64,000 nucleotides of DNA from Paratinospora sagittata (GCA_035771175.1 CM069598.1:17701438-17765437), one strand, 5' to 3'. Counted from the stretch's first letter, positions 32,587-43,317 are shown. Numbers and translations: made by a program. The notes: a model not told the origin generated them from the sequence alone.

Positions 32587-32978
32587 TATTATGCGAAATC
32601 GTGGTAAAACATGAAAGAAAAATAAGACAACAATATTTAACGTGGTTCGGCAAATTACCTACGTCCACGGGAGGCAGCAAACTTGTATTACTTCACCCTT
32701 AGGTAGATTTTACAGATTGGATCTCTTGAATTAGATCTCTCAGAATAGATCTCAGGAATGAATTTGAAGAATGAAGTTATGCTCTATTTATAGGAGTATT
32801 CAGGGGCATTTTCGTAATTATAAATATATAATATAATATATATTTAATATTATAATAATACCCTTTTGGCGCATTCGGCACCGTCAGAAAACGGCGCCGA
32901 ATGCACCACTTGCAGCAGCCCAATTTTTCTCCACCTTTGTCTGCCACCCTTGTCTACCATATGGGGGTGGTCCCCACA
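32587..32978 (-). repeat. Copia-3 5' LTR
   Basis: It has TA instead of TG at the outer end (TATTATGCG) and ends CCCCACA. The minus strand carries CTATAAATAG (complement of 32784-32793) as TATA box. A 14-bp stem with one mismatch and a 6-base loop lies at 32871-32904. Confidence 0.95.
32784..32793 (-). promoter_or_regulatory. Copia-3 5' LTR TATA box
   Basis: CTATAAATAG on the minus strand. The equivalent site in the 3' LTR has lost 6 bp and reads CTAG. Confidence 0.75.
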
Positions 32979-33806
32979 ATTATATGATTTGAAACAGGCC
33001 CCAAGAGCCTTGTTTGATGAACTAAGGGTTGTTCTCTTACGTATGGGTTTTCAATGTCCTTAGGCAGATAATATCTAGCCTAAATAGTTTGTTTGCTCTC
33101 AAGGATTTGGGCACATTGAATTACTTCATTGGTTTGGAAGTTAATCCTACTGCCTCAGGTTTCATTCTCTCTCAAAGGAAGTACATCCTTGACCTGCTGG
33201 AGAAGACACAAATGATAAATGTTAAGCCTCTTCCTACTCCTATGGTCAGTGGTGTTCAATTGTCTGCTTCACAAGGGGATCCAATTCCTAATGCTCATGA
33301 ATATAGGAGTGTTGTAAGTGGTCTCCAATACATCACCATTTCAAGACCTAAACTTGCTTATGTTGTAAACAAAGTCTGTTAGTTCATGCATTCTTCCACA
33401 GATATTCATTGGAAAGTAGTGAAAAAGATCCTTAGATATCTTAAGGGCACTATAGATTTTGTCTTACACCTGAAAAAATCTTCTCAACTTGCTTTTACTG
33501 GGTATTCCGATGTTGATTAGGGTAGCAACCTAGATGGCAGACGTTCTACAACTGGATACTGTATCTATTTGGGTTATAATGTGGTTTCATGGTGCTCTAA
33601 GAAACAAAGCTCTGTATCCAGGTCTAGCATAGAGGCTAAATTTCAAAGTCTAGCCAATGCAACTTCAGAGATAATGGGGTTACAATCCTTGTTATGTGAG
33701 CTTAAGATTCAGCTGCATTGGCCTTCCTTAATCTAGTGTGACAATCAAAGTTCAGTGGCTCTCTAGGCTAATCCAGTTCTACATTCACGAGCTAAGCATG
33801 TTGAAC

Positions 33807-33894
33807 TTGTATTACAGTGACATTGCTCTAAATACAAGTGAAACTATCTCTTTTCCCTGATTCCTCTTTCTTGAACTCTGTTTCTTCTCTTTCA
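33807..33894 (+). repeat. Copia-2 3' LTR, truncated
   Basis: Only the last part of the LTR is present, starting at TTGTATTACAG and ending TTCA at 33894. It is joined directly to RNase H coding sequence (…AAGCATGTTGAACTTG), so the end of RNase H, the polypurine tract and the first part of the LTR are deleted. Confidence 0.85.
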
Positions 33895-35000
33895 GTGTGT
33901 AATATTTGAATGTTTTCACATATTTTGTTAAGAATAAGTGTTTCATCTAGTCTTGTGCATTATGGATAATTTTTAATCGTAAACCTCACTATAGATGATG
34001 TATTTATTTCATTATTTTATTTACATTCTTCTTATTGCTATTTAGTTAGTAGTTTAACAATCATCTTTTAAGTATCCACGTGACAAATATAGATATTAAG
34101 CAAATCACTATGTCAATTTGAAGATTTTGGTATAAACTTTACCAGAATTTCATCTATGAGGGTGATATCAATTGATGAAGATAGTGATGAAGGAAGAAAT
34201 TTTTTACATTAAGTACAGACTGATCTCCTATTTTGCTTATGTATTCCTTATTCATTATTTCATTTTTACTTGTGTAAATTCATACTATAATTTTTTATAT
34301 ATAGGTTAGGTTTCTTCTTATATATTTACTAATTGATTTCAATGAAAATATATTTTGCTCCAATTATCTTCTACACCGTAGGAGAACACATAACACTTTT
34401 ATGAGTCTTTCCTTCTCACCAACTCCTTTTCTTTCTTTAACCCTATAATTTCCAACCCTTCTCAATTGATTCTACCACAAGTCAAAACTTTTTTATTACC
34501 ATTAATGTTAGAACTCTAGCTCTTATTAAACTCACTTCATCCTAGCTATAGCTCTTCGAGAATTCAATTTAATACGTTGTTTGTTGGATTTGACAAGATA
34601 AACTATTCCTTAATGTCATTGTTGCATCTGTTTATAAGGTCATGGGTTCAAGTCTCCCTCAAAAGATACTTTGGTGGAGTTGAACAATACGTGAACTTTT
34701 ATGACTCTCCACGCTCTTGATCTGGGCCCTTTTTAGGTTCTTTAGGTCTCATGTCCCTCCAACTACAATGTTTTTCTACTGGGTCCGGCTCTCTTTGACC
34801 ATTATGTCTTTAGATAAAAGAAAATGGTGTTTATGATCTTTGTGGTAAATGATCTTCGTACATGGCACATCTCTTGCAAGGTTTTAATAAAGATGATGTT
34901 TACAGATAGTTACCCGTGCATTTTCCACTAAACCACTCACCACTCCTTACCTTCTCAAGTGTTAAATTTTAATTTTAAGTTTGACAAGATAGACTTGGTC
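33895..35000. other. Intergenic AT-rich sequence
   Basis: No gene recognised. A tRNA-like B-box string (GGTCATGGGTTCAAGTC) near 34650 might mark an old SINE, but no A box, tail or flanking duplication supports it. Confidence 0.5.
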
Positions 35001-35380
35001 ATCCTTCCACATAGATTCTTTGGCATTTAGCCTCATCTAGTAATTTATCTTTGTAATAAGAAAATCTGGATTTTATTGCAATGCTTACGAGTTCAATAAA
35101 TGTCACAAAACATATCATGCATCTCTCACAAGCTTTACTTGAATTAATTTTCTCTAATGTACGGGGTACATCTATTGAGTCTCATAATGGATTTACTTAT
35201 TATGTTATTTTCGCCAATCATTTCACAAAATTCATATGACATTTTTTGTCTTAGCACTATTCCTTGCACCCCATGACACAATATGTTATCTAAATGTTGT
35301 CATTGTCATGTTGTCAAATTGAATCACACAATTTTGACTCATGACCTCCTTCATCTTATTTTTGGTCACATGTTTTTGTT

Positions 35381-35666
35381 TCATTTTTTTTTCGAGGCAT
35401 GGACACAAGGCCAAACTAAGCTGACAAAAGTCATGAATGATATTGGGACCCCCCTAAGTAGGGCCAAAAGGTAAGTGCTTTGGCGTGGGGCGGGGGTGGG
35501 CATGTGGGGCCTAAAGTAGGGACCATTTAATAAAAGTCCTCAGTAATTAAGAGGAGATATGACTTCCACTTATTTTTATAAGGAGAGAGAGTCGAAACCG
35601 ACCCAACCCTTAGATTAAGGGCTTGGATGCTAATAGTTGGAGGAACCCAATGTTGGTGTCTCAAGC
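35381..35666. mobile_element. 286-bp insertion of unknown type in Copia-4 integrase
   Basis: TTTTGTT occurs at 35374-35380 and 35667-35673, and copia integrase coding sequence stops at the first and resumes at the second. The insert starts TCATTTTTTTTTCGAGG and ends GGTGTCTCAAGC. No inverted repeats or A/B boxes are obvious, and the 7-bp repeat is short enough to be imperfect evidence of a target duplication. Confidence 0.5.
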
Positions 35667-35891
35667 TTTTGTTGCCACCACTTACCTTATGATTCACATG
35701 CTCACTTCAATTATGTCTATGATTTCTCCATTTGAAAAACTTTTTAACACTCCTCTTAGTTATCATAAGTTACACATTTTCAAGTGTTCGTGTTATCTTT
35801 AATTTCAACCTTATAATAATCATAAATTAAAATTGTTGTATACAATAACAATCTCCACAAACTATCTCGTTCTTGATTTAATCGACTAGAT

Positions 35892-36454
35892 TAGGGGTAT
35901 TGACGGTTCGGTTTGGATCGGTTTAATATTCAAACCTAAACCAAATCAAATATAATCGATTTTAGTTATGGTTAGTTTAATCGGTTTATTTCGAATTATC
36001 AAACCAAACCAACCTGAATCGAACATAATCGGTTTGGTTCGGTTTGGGTTGATCGGTTTGGTTCAGTTTGGGTTGATCGGTTTAAAGTTTTATATGTACA
36101 TACATTAAATAAATTAAAATATCGTAATTTTAACTTTTTTAATGCATATTTAAAAAACTTGAAAACTATCTTTACTATATAAAAATGATTATATAATTTT
36201 TTTAATGATAATGTTTATATCATAAAAGAATCATAAACATTAAAAATAAATATTAATAGTTTTAATTTTAGAATCGGTTCGGTTCGGTTTAGATCGATTT
36301 TTAAAGTCTCAAATCGCAATTTGAACCAACCTATCGGTTTATATTTTTTCCAAACCTAAACCAAATCAAATTTATTAAAAAATCAAACCAAACCAAACCA
36401 AACACATTGGTTCAGTTCGGTTTCGCGGTTTGAACCAATCCATTGACACCCATA
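35892..36454. mobile_element. hAT-type MITE nested in the solo LTR
   Basis: This 563-bp element has inverted ends: left TAGGGGTATTGACGGTTCGG, right (reverse complement) TATGGGTGTCAATGGATTGG. The perfect 8-bp duplication GACTAGAT flanks it (35884-35891 and 36455-36462). The interior is built from repeated CGGTTTGGTT and its complement, so much of the element can fold back on itself. An 8-bp duplication and TAGGGGTGTCAA-type ends are typical of hAT MITEs. It is unrelated to the MITE at 8593. Confidence 0.9.
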
Positions 36455-36898
36455 GACTAGATTAGTCTTTAGGTTGAGTAGTGATGTCATGTATACTATG
36501 CAAAGCCTTGCTTAAAAACCACTCTTCTACAACAATAGAGCTAGCTCCCATCCACTATTTAGCGTGACTTAGGGAAAGACTCGTCTACAAAATCAGGTCA
36601 AAACATCAAAATTATAGATCGAGGCTAGAGTTTAACTCTATGTCCTTAACACAATTTTGTTTCACACTTGTACTTATGGTGTATGACAATTGTCTCCCAA
36701 GATACAATGATCTCTACTTGTGACAGTTGCTCCCCAAATCACAAGAACTTCAAACTATTTAATGGTCAATACTCTCTCGAATAGAATGGGAATAATGAGA
36801 AAATATGAAAGAGGAGGAAATTCTAAGTATTCAGAAATTTTTGGATAATTTTTCTAAGGTCTGGAAGGGTCTATTTATAGGCTTCTGGTGGTTGTTAG

Positions 36899-37090
36899 TG
36901 TAATCCATTTGTGCACCGTTGGATCGCATTCGATCGCATGTGGATGTGATTTGACGACCGTGATTGACACATCCAATCATACACTGTTGGATCACGCTTG
37001 ATAGTTATAGACACGATTTGACGATTGTGATTAACTCACCCAATCGTGTACCATTAGATCACACACGATCGCTACGGATGCTATCCCATG
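36899..37090. repeat. Imperfect tandem repeat, about 65-70 bp, three units
   Basis: The motif CCAATC-TGCACCGTTGGATC, then CGATCG, then GATTTGACGA-CGTGATT is repeated nearly three times inside the solo LTR. Each unit contains a partial palindrome around GATCGCATTCGATCG. Confidence 0.7.
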
Positions 37091-38842
37091 GCTTTGGATC
37101 AACTAATGTATCTGATCGCAAGTTCATTGAATCTAGACGATTCTCACTAACAATCATTCAATCAACCACATCCGTCATATCTGGACATTATCAATGAACG
37201 ATACGAATCTCGCCTACACAGACACATTTGATTCATTCGATCTACCTCGATTTTCAAAAATGAAAAGCTTCCTAGTTCCTCGCGATAATGCACACATGTA
37301 AAGTGTAAAGTGTTGCACGCCCTAAGTCGCCCAATTGCCCTTTCGTACATGTGCGCACGTGTGCGTGTGCGTCGGGTGATGCATCACCCCTGAGCCTTCC
37401 TTGTGTGTTGATGGGCTAAGACAAATGAATATTACTAGTCATCACTTTTAAGGAAACATGTTCTCTTTTAGTTTTCTCATGTGAGACTAAACAATGTTTA
37501 CCAATATTTATCACTTTACACTTATCAAGTAGACTACTTTAGTCTCAATCTCTCATTCATATGAAAATAGATATAGTCAAATAATTATATATTCTTAATC
37601 TTCACGTATCAAAGTTTAATCTTTATTTTGGTCTCACTCAAAATTACATGTGTGTCCTACTTAAAATTCGGGCTCAAAGTTGGTGAACATCATGTTTAAT
37701 ACCCATTTTTTTCAACAAAAATTATGTTCCAAACTTATATTTTTCTTGTTTATTCTACCACCCTGAGTATGTATGAGTGTCTTGATTCATCCACCAATTG
37801 TATTTTTATTTTGCATCTTGTTGAGTTTTTCAAAAATATTTTTTTAATTTTCCATCTATTCAAATCTTCAATGCCTTACTTTTGATACACTTCCTAAGAG
37901 GCTCCCTGATACCCCCATGCCAACTCACCTTCCTAGTTCTACTCAACCTAATCTTCACCCTGTAATCACCTCTTCAATCACCAATTTGTGATATCTTTCA
38001 CCTTTTAATTTCAACATGGAAATCTCCATTAATTCACCTAGTCAACCTTCCAAAGCATCCCAACTTTTTCCTCCAAAAAATCTAACACATTTATTTCCAA
38101 TTCTTTTCATATATCCACTCAATAACATTCATTCCTTTAATTCCTCCTCTCCACCTTTCAAAAAATTTTAACCTTCTAAATCTCACACTTTCCTTCTCTA
38201 ATTCTTCCTATAATTCCATCCACATCTCCCATTTCTCTAATTCCTCCTCTCCACCTTTCCAAATCTCAACATTCCAAAACTTCTCAAGTTTCCTTTTCAT
38301 AAGATCTAACACATTTTTTTTTTTAATTCCTCCAATAATTCCCTCCATAACACACACTCCTCCAATTCCTCCCCTACTTTTCAGAAAACCTCAACCTTCC
38401 AAAACTTTTAATTCTTTCCAAAGTTCCACCTAAGATCTTTGCCTCCCTAATTCGTCATTTTGTTCATTTTCCATACTCCCTATTTTGGAAGAAAATTCAC
38501 ACAATAATCATTTAAATCCTTAAACCTACAAATCATGGCCTTGATCAAATGCATAAATTGGATTCTTCACCCATTTTTTCTGGCCAACTGGAGATAGCTC
38601 TTTTAATAAAAATCTTTTTTCCCCAATAAGCCATCTCCACCCATTAACAACCCAATCCATAATATTTTCTTATTGCCTCCACTATTCAAGCCAATATGCT
38701 AGAACCAATGTGTGTATTTCAAACCCTCAAGATATCTAAGTGTCAGGATGCTATGTTAGAGGAGGTTGATGCTTTTATAAGAAATAGTACATGGGAGCTT
38801 GTTCCATCTAATCCTTTACATAATTTGATTGGTTGTAAGTAA

Positions 38843-39777
38843 GTAAAATACCCCAAAAATTCCAAGGGTATTTACGTAATTATAAAAGATACTTTCTTTT
38901 ATATTATTCTTGTCATAACGGGATGATTATTCTTATCATATAAAATATTTTTTTTTATATTATTCTTGTCATAACGGATGATATAAAAGATATTTTCCTT
39001 TATATTATTCTTGCCATAACGGGATGATTATTCTTATCATATAAAAGATATTTTCTTTTATATTATTCTTGCCATAACGGGATGATATAAAAGATACTTT
39101 TTTTTTATATTATTCATGCCATAACGGAATGATTATTCTTATCATATAAAAGATACCTTCTTTTATTAAAGCTTCACCCACATTATGGGATGAATATTAT
39201 TCTTATCATATATAATTCCTTCAATTCCATAATTTAAAGATTGACATGTTTTCTTAAACAACCCCATAAAAGCAACTCAAATCTTTTCATATATTTTTAA
39301 TTTGCCTTCGTTTAAACTACATTCATAAAACCCTAAGCATATAAAACCGTTATATGCAATCTAACACCACTTTTTCTCCTCATATACTATCCCACCTAAG
39401 CTCATTCTTCCTCTTTGGAGATCCGTAGCCCTTGTAATTGGAAATCTTGCAACTACAAAAGTAAGTTTTACACTTCCTTTTCTTTTCTCCTCTACTTGTT
39501 GCATCTTTTTTTTGTGTTTTAATCGAATGTTGTACTGACAACGTTGGTGTAGTGATGCACCACATGTTATTCTCAGCATTCTCATGGACATGGGTTGCCT
39601 ATGAGTGTCGTGTGTGGTTCTTCACCTCATCGTCCCTCTTTTCGAGATTATTTCTCTTCTTTCATATTTTTATGGCATTAAGGGAGACAACAACAACTAT
39701 TGTGACCATGGCCAACAGATGCATGATAGTGTGTTATCTACTATCATCACACATGACCAACATGCATATATCACATG

Positions 39778-39779
<2 letters not shown>
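38843..39779. other. Non-coding stretch with tandem repeats
   Basis: The boundary with Copia-4 is abrupt (reverse transcriptase stops at 38842). After the repeats at 38884-39165 the sequence is ordinary AT-rich DNA with a pyrimidine-rich patch near 39360-39500. It could be part of another LTR, but I found no partner copy in the window. Confidence 0.5.
38884..39165. repeat. Tandem repeat of alternating 41- and 55-bp units
   Basis: Five to six copies of a unit containing TTTTATATTATTCTTGCC, then ATAACGGGATGAT, then, in alternate copies, TATTCTTATCATATAAAAGA. The regular long/short alternation suggests that a 96-bp dimer was duplicated after the first tandem formed. Confidence 0.8.

Positions 39780-39816
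<37 letters not shown>
39780..39816. repeat. (AT)n microsatellite
   Basis: About 36 bp of uninterrupted AT/TA dinucleotides. Several shorter AT-alternating runs follow up to about 40000. Confidence 0.95.
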
Positions 39817-39821
<5 letters not shown>

Positions 39822-40573
39822 AACAAAGTGGTGGCACTTCTCTGCTATACAAATTATATACATATATATTATAGCAGTATATATATACATACATCTTATT
39901 GTTACACAACGCATATATATATATGCATATTATTATAATATATATATTGTAGCAGTTATATACGTATGTATATACATATATCTTACTTATATGAGTAATA
40001 TATATATTTGGGTAGGTACGTGTGACTAATTCAAAGGTAATACATATGTATAGGTTGAGGATGTACGTTGCACCAAGAATTTTGACAACAACGAACTGCG
40101 TGCGTAACAGGTGGGGAAGATTCTATGCCTTTATAATATTTTATTTTGATATGTAGATAGGACTCACGGTATTATTATTTCCTAAAATGGCTGTCCCAGA
40201 TCAAGCTCGAAAAATGGTCGAGCTCATCGAACTATGACCGAGCTCATGGGACATATTTTCTAAAAAAAATGACCATGTCCCATTTCAAGCTCGACCAAGT
40301 CTTAGGTCAAGCTCGAAGAATGGCCGAGCTCATCGGTCTTAACGAGCTGAGCTTAGAGCCTTACTTCTCCGAAAATCGATTAAGTCTTATAGAGGAGCTC
40401 GAGCTCGGATGATGGCCGAGCTCATCAGGACTCGGATAAAGATACTCTACAAAAATTATTCTAAGTCTCATGGACCATGTACGCCGAGCTCACAGGACAA
40501 CGTGCATAAAGTAATTTGGTAAGTGCTTAAGTCTAGTAAAAAAAGGAAAACACAACAGGTAAAAAAACATGAT

Positions 40574-42903
40574 TCATTCTGAAGATGATGAAATGTTTAA
40601 GCTTAGAATTCGAGCATGATTACAAAAAAGATGGAAAAAACAAAGGCTAAAAGAGCATAACACCACAACCTCGGCCCCAGCAGCCAGCTGCTGCTCAACC
40701 TCAATTTCATCTTGGCCTTTCCTCTCAGCTTGGACCACTGGCCCGATTGCAGCAACAAGCTCTTCCTCAGCTCCCACAGGCTCATCTTGTTGCTGGTCGG
40801 CCATGAAATTGTCAAAAGCTGCCATATCGACCTTGTCAGCAAAGTACTTGTCGAAGTCGACCCTCATACGAATCTGACCCAGCTCGTACTCTTCCCGTTT
40901 CAGGGCGTAGAACTCTCGATAAGCTTTATACTCCCGAACAGCACGACGAGCTGAGTTGGCCGACTCAGATTCCAAAGAAGCGACCTTAGCTTTCAACACT
41001 TCGTTCTCCGAGACCGACCTCTACAGCCAAGATGTGGTGAAGGACAGCTCGAACTCAGTCTTAACAAGGTTTCCCTCGAGCTCCTCCACCTTCTTCTCCA
41101 TCTCCTCCTTTAGCTTCCTCTTCTCGGCCTCAATAGAGATTGATAGCTCGTCGGCCTTTTTCATGGCCAGGAAAATTTGATGGGTAGCCTGAACAAAAAC
41201 AAACTCACAAATCAGCCCAAGTAGTACGACAAATTAAAATTAATACTGAGAAAATGCATCTTACCTCAACACATTTCACAAAAGCCTGAGAGGCGTTGTC
41301 CCTGCCAAGGTCCTCATTCCCTTGCTCGACCTCGGATCGGGGCAATTCGATCTGGTACCCCCAAATTACCAGATCTTGATCATCGATCTTAGTAACAAGA
41401 GGCCCCATATCATGCAACCTCTTCCCAGGTCAGCGGTTGATAGGGTCAGGTGCTCCACTCTTGCTCTGACGTCGAATTAGACCCTCCGCAGAAGCAACAG
41501 TAGCGGAAGAGGAGAGAGGAAGAATAGAAGAGCTGCCAACCGGGGTTGCTCCCCGAGACCGAGCCTCCTACTCGGCAGGTGAGGCCGTCTTCTGAGCAGA
41601 TTCTTGAGCCTGCTCGAAGGCTCGCATCCGCGCAATGTTGAACGCCCGGGTGCTCGTTTTCCGGGGAGACATGTGGTCGGCAGGGTAACCTGCACATAAA
41701 CCAAAATCAGCTCAGTACGTTGCTTAAAAATCCATGTAAATTACAAGTCACTTACCAATAAAAAGTTGTGGTTTGTGAATGAGGCATGCTCCACAAAGGC
41801 GAACAGGGGTCAAGATGCACCCGTAAGAACGATCTGAGTAGCTCGTCTGGAAAATCACGTCTAACTTAGAGAAGTCGGCTCCGTCTGTTTTTCCAGGGCT
41901 ATCCCAGTGAACTACAAGGTAGAGCAGGAGTTAGGCCGAGCTGAACAGAAAAGTAAAGGAAGAGAAAGAAGGACAAAGGTTGGCTCGATACCTGGGTATT
42001 TAAACGTTGTCGGCACGCCAGCCTCCTCAGCCCAGTTCCCTGAAACAAGGAACCAGACGTCATTCCACCCCTTGTTAGTTGTTGGGTTCTCGATGATAGG
42101 GGTTGTTGTTTGTCCCCATGTGCTCGCATAATACCAGCCCAAACAACAAGGGTGAAGTTTGAGCAGGTAGCCGAGCTTAAACTTCGTCGAACTAAAGTCT
42201 GGCCAACCACGCTATTTCCACAACACCATCAGGCCGAGGAAGGCTTGCCAAACATTTGGACTGAGCTGAGCTGGGGCAACACTCAGGTCGGCCAAGAAGC
42301 GACATACGACCTTAGGTAAAGGAAGAGTAGCCCCATACTTAAACAAACTCGTGTAAAAGGTTACCCAACCTTTCTCAAGGCAGCTCGGCCTGTCGCTGCA
42401 CTGGAGAACGCGCATCAGGACATAAGATGGGATGTCGAGCAGAGCCCTCAAAAACAGAAGGTGGTCCTCGGTGACAGAGAAAAAAATTCATCTATAGAAA
42501 AAGAAGGACCTGCTACCTCGGCTCCCTCGTCCGACTCGGTCTCTGACTCAAAATCAGGCTCGACCTCAACTGCTTCATCGGCCGAGGACATCATCTTGGC
42601 TCGACGATCGATTCTGCTTGACTCACCCTGTACCCTCCCGCTGCGAGCTAGGTCTTGAGCCAAGAAACATTTGAGGGCAACTTCACCTTCTCCAAGGATC
42701 TCAATGCCTTCAGACTCTCTCTCCTCTAATGGTAGAGCAGTCACTACCTCATCACGAAAAGGCTGCTCGGCGTGCTCTTCACTTCGTGGTGATTTCACCA
42801 AATAAGTAAGAAAACCTCCCATAAAAGCCATAAATACAAAACAAATTAGAGATAAAGGTGAGCAAGAAAATACCGAACAAGGAGAATTTCGAGCAGAAGT
42901 CAA
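40574..42903 (-). pseudogene. Spliced antisense gene of the Gypsy element (putative gypsy-type transposon protein, coiled-coil C-terminus)
   Basis: Minus-strand coding pieces are joined by canonical splice sites. An acidic N-terminal part lies at about 42834-42448. A globular domain resembling Pfam PF04195 (putative gypsy-type transposon) is at about 42451-41992 (LFKYGATLPLPKVVCRFL, LSVAPAQLSPNVWQAF, donor CCCAG|GTATCG). Further exons are 41911-41756 (donor TTG|GTAAGT), 41689-41265 (donor GAG|GTAAGA) and 41188 to about 40574. The last is a long charged coiled coil (MKKADELSISIEAEKRKLKE, then SARRAVREYKAYREFYALK). At least three in-frame stops and one frameshift break it, so the copy is dead. 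Function in the element is unknown. It is transcribed toward the element's missing 5' half. Confidence 0.7.
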
Positions 42904-43317
42904 GTTCAGAATGGAGAATTACCGAGCTAGGAAAAAGAAGAACTGGAAAATTTTGAGCGGGGAGAGAAATTTTGGAATAGAAAAGTCAAATGAGTAGGAA
43001 CTACTATTTATAGAGGGCCCTTCTCGACTTAGAACCGTTAGATGTCGAGGTCGTAAATCTCGAGAAATATTCAAAGGCACCAATTGAAAGAAACGAACAG
43101 ACATACTGTTCCTGATTTGCGAAATCTCGAGGAGCATCGAACAGTTTTAAAAAGACCTATGGTTTAAATGTGTAGATCGGCTTTTTACGAATCGCGAGGA
43201 ACATCAGACGACCTAGAACACTCTCAACGTACGATATGAGATTCCCAAATCTCGAGGAAAATCTACGATGATGAAAAGCCTTTCACCCCGAATAGGGCTA
43301 AAAGACTTGGGGGTAAA

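Larger units (their letters stand above)
27305..32978 (-). mobile_element. Copia-3: Tnt1/Tork-like copia element nested in Copia-2
   Basis: Minus-strand element flanked by a perfect 5-bp duplication ATTAT (27300-27304 and 32979-32983). Removing it restores the Copia-2 reverse-transcriptase frame. The LTRs are 27305-27655 (351 bp) and 32587-32978 (392 bp). The primer-binding site TGGTATCAGAGCC is the complement of 32571-32583. Gag, protease, integrase, reverse transcriptase and RNase H are all recognisable in copia order. Three Gag stops, a protease active-site change and a reverse-transcriptase stop plus deletion make it defective. Confidence 0.96.
22378..33810 (+). pseudogene. Copia-2 gag-pol remnant
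   Basis: Gag runs from near 22315 with a stop at 22690-22692 and continues at 22768-23487. The zinc knuckle reads YQLCGKQGHTVHKC, so its first Cys is Tyr. The protease motif is PDSGATNHL. Integrase follows (HKQLGHPSPKVV, NTSEHNGIVERKHRH) with stops near 24161 and 24222. Reverse transcriptase starts at 25205 (LLKNKTWPLVSLP, VGCKWIFKLKK). It is cut at 25472, resumes at 27171 (QLDVNNAFLNGD) and again at 32984 (YDLKQAPRALFDEL). The YVDD-containing segment is deleted at about 33060. RNase H is present with stops (SVASRSSIEAKF-like, AKHVEL) until 33810. Confidence 0.88.
22128..33894 (+). mobile_element. Copia-2: old Ty1/copia element split by two nested insertions
   Basis: Copia-2 consists of 22128-25472, 27171-27304 and 32979-33894. 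It is interrupted by a solo LTR (25473-27170) and by Copia-3 (27305-32978). The 5' LTR is about 159 bp (22128-22286), followed at 22287 by a primer-binding site TGGTATCAAAGC. The 3' LTR is represented only by its last 88 bp or so (33807-33894). No target duplication could be matched. The domain order is copia-type. Stops, the missing catalytic segment of reverse transcriptase and the truncated 3' end make it long dead. Confidence 0.9.
35834..37717 (-). mobile_element. Solo LTR (1884 bp including a nested MITE) in Copia-4
   Basis: It begins TGTTGTATAC, ends TTTTTTCAACA, and has a perfect 5-bp duplication AAAAT (35829-35833 and 37718-37722). Copia-4 integrase ends at the left border and its downstream linker resumes right of the other. 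Without the 563-bp MITE and its 8-bp duplication the LTR is about 1.3 kb. CTATTTATAG near 36868 reads CTATAAATAG on the minus strand, suggesting minus orientation. No coding region is present; the superfamily is unresolved. Confidence 0.85.
35000..38842 (+). mobile_element. Copia-4: heavily decayed copia fragment with nested insertions
   Basis: Only translated pieces identify it. GAG-pre-integrase and integrase lie at about 35022-35380 (SHNGFTYYVIFANHFTKF, CCHCHVVKLNHTILTH). The integrase C-terminus is at about 35667-35833 (SPFEKLFNTPLSYHKLHIF). After a solo-LTR insertion the linker resumes at about 37740-37985 (LVEFFKNIF, TPMPTHLPSSTQPNLHPV). The start of reverse transcriptase lies at about 38745-38842 (DAMLEEVDAFIRNSTWELV). 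Stops and frameshifts are frequent. No LTR of its own was identified and both ends look truncated. Interruptions are at 35381-35666 and 35834-37717. Confidence 0.78.

Noticed and set aside
34600..34760. tRNA B-box-like string suggesting a SINE
   Set aside because: No A box at proper spacing, no tail and no flanking duplication.
39552..39938. 128-codon plus-strand frame over the AT repeat
   Set aside because: Half of it is Tyr-Ile repeats from the AT microsatellite; no homology visible.
40190..43317. Interpretation of the 40-43 kb minus-strand frames as a normal host gene
   Set aside because: Position directly inside a polypurine tract and LTR, PF04195-like content, and multiple stops fit a transposon-borne gene better.
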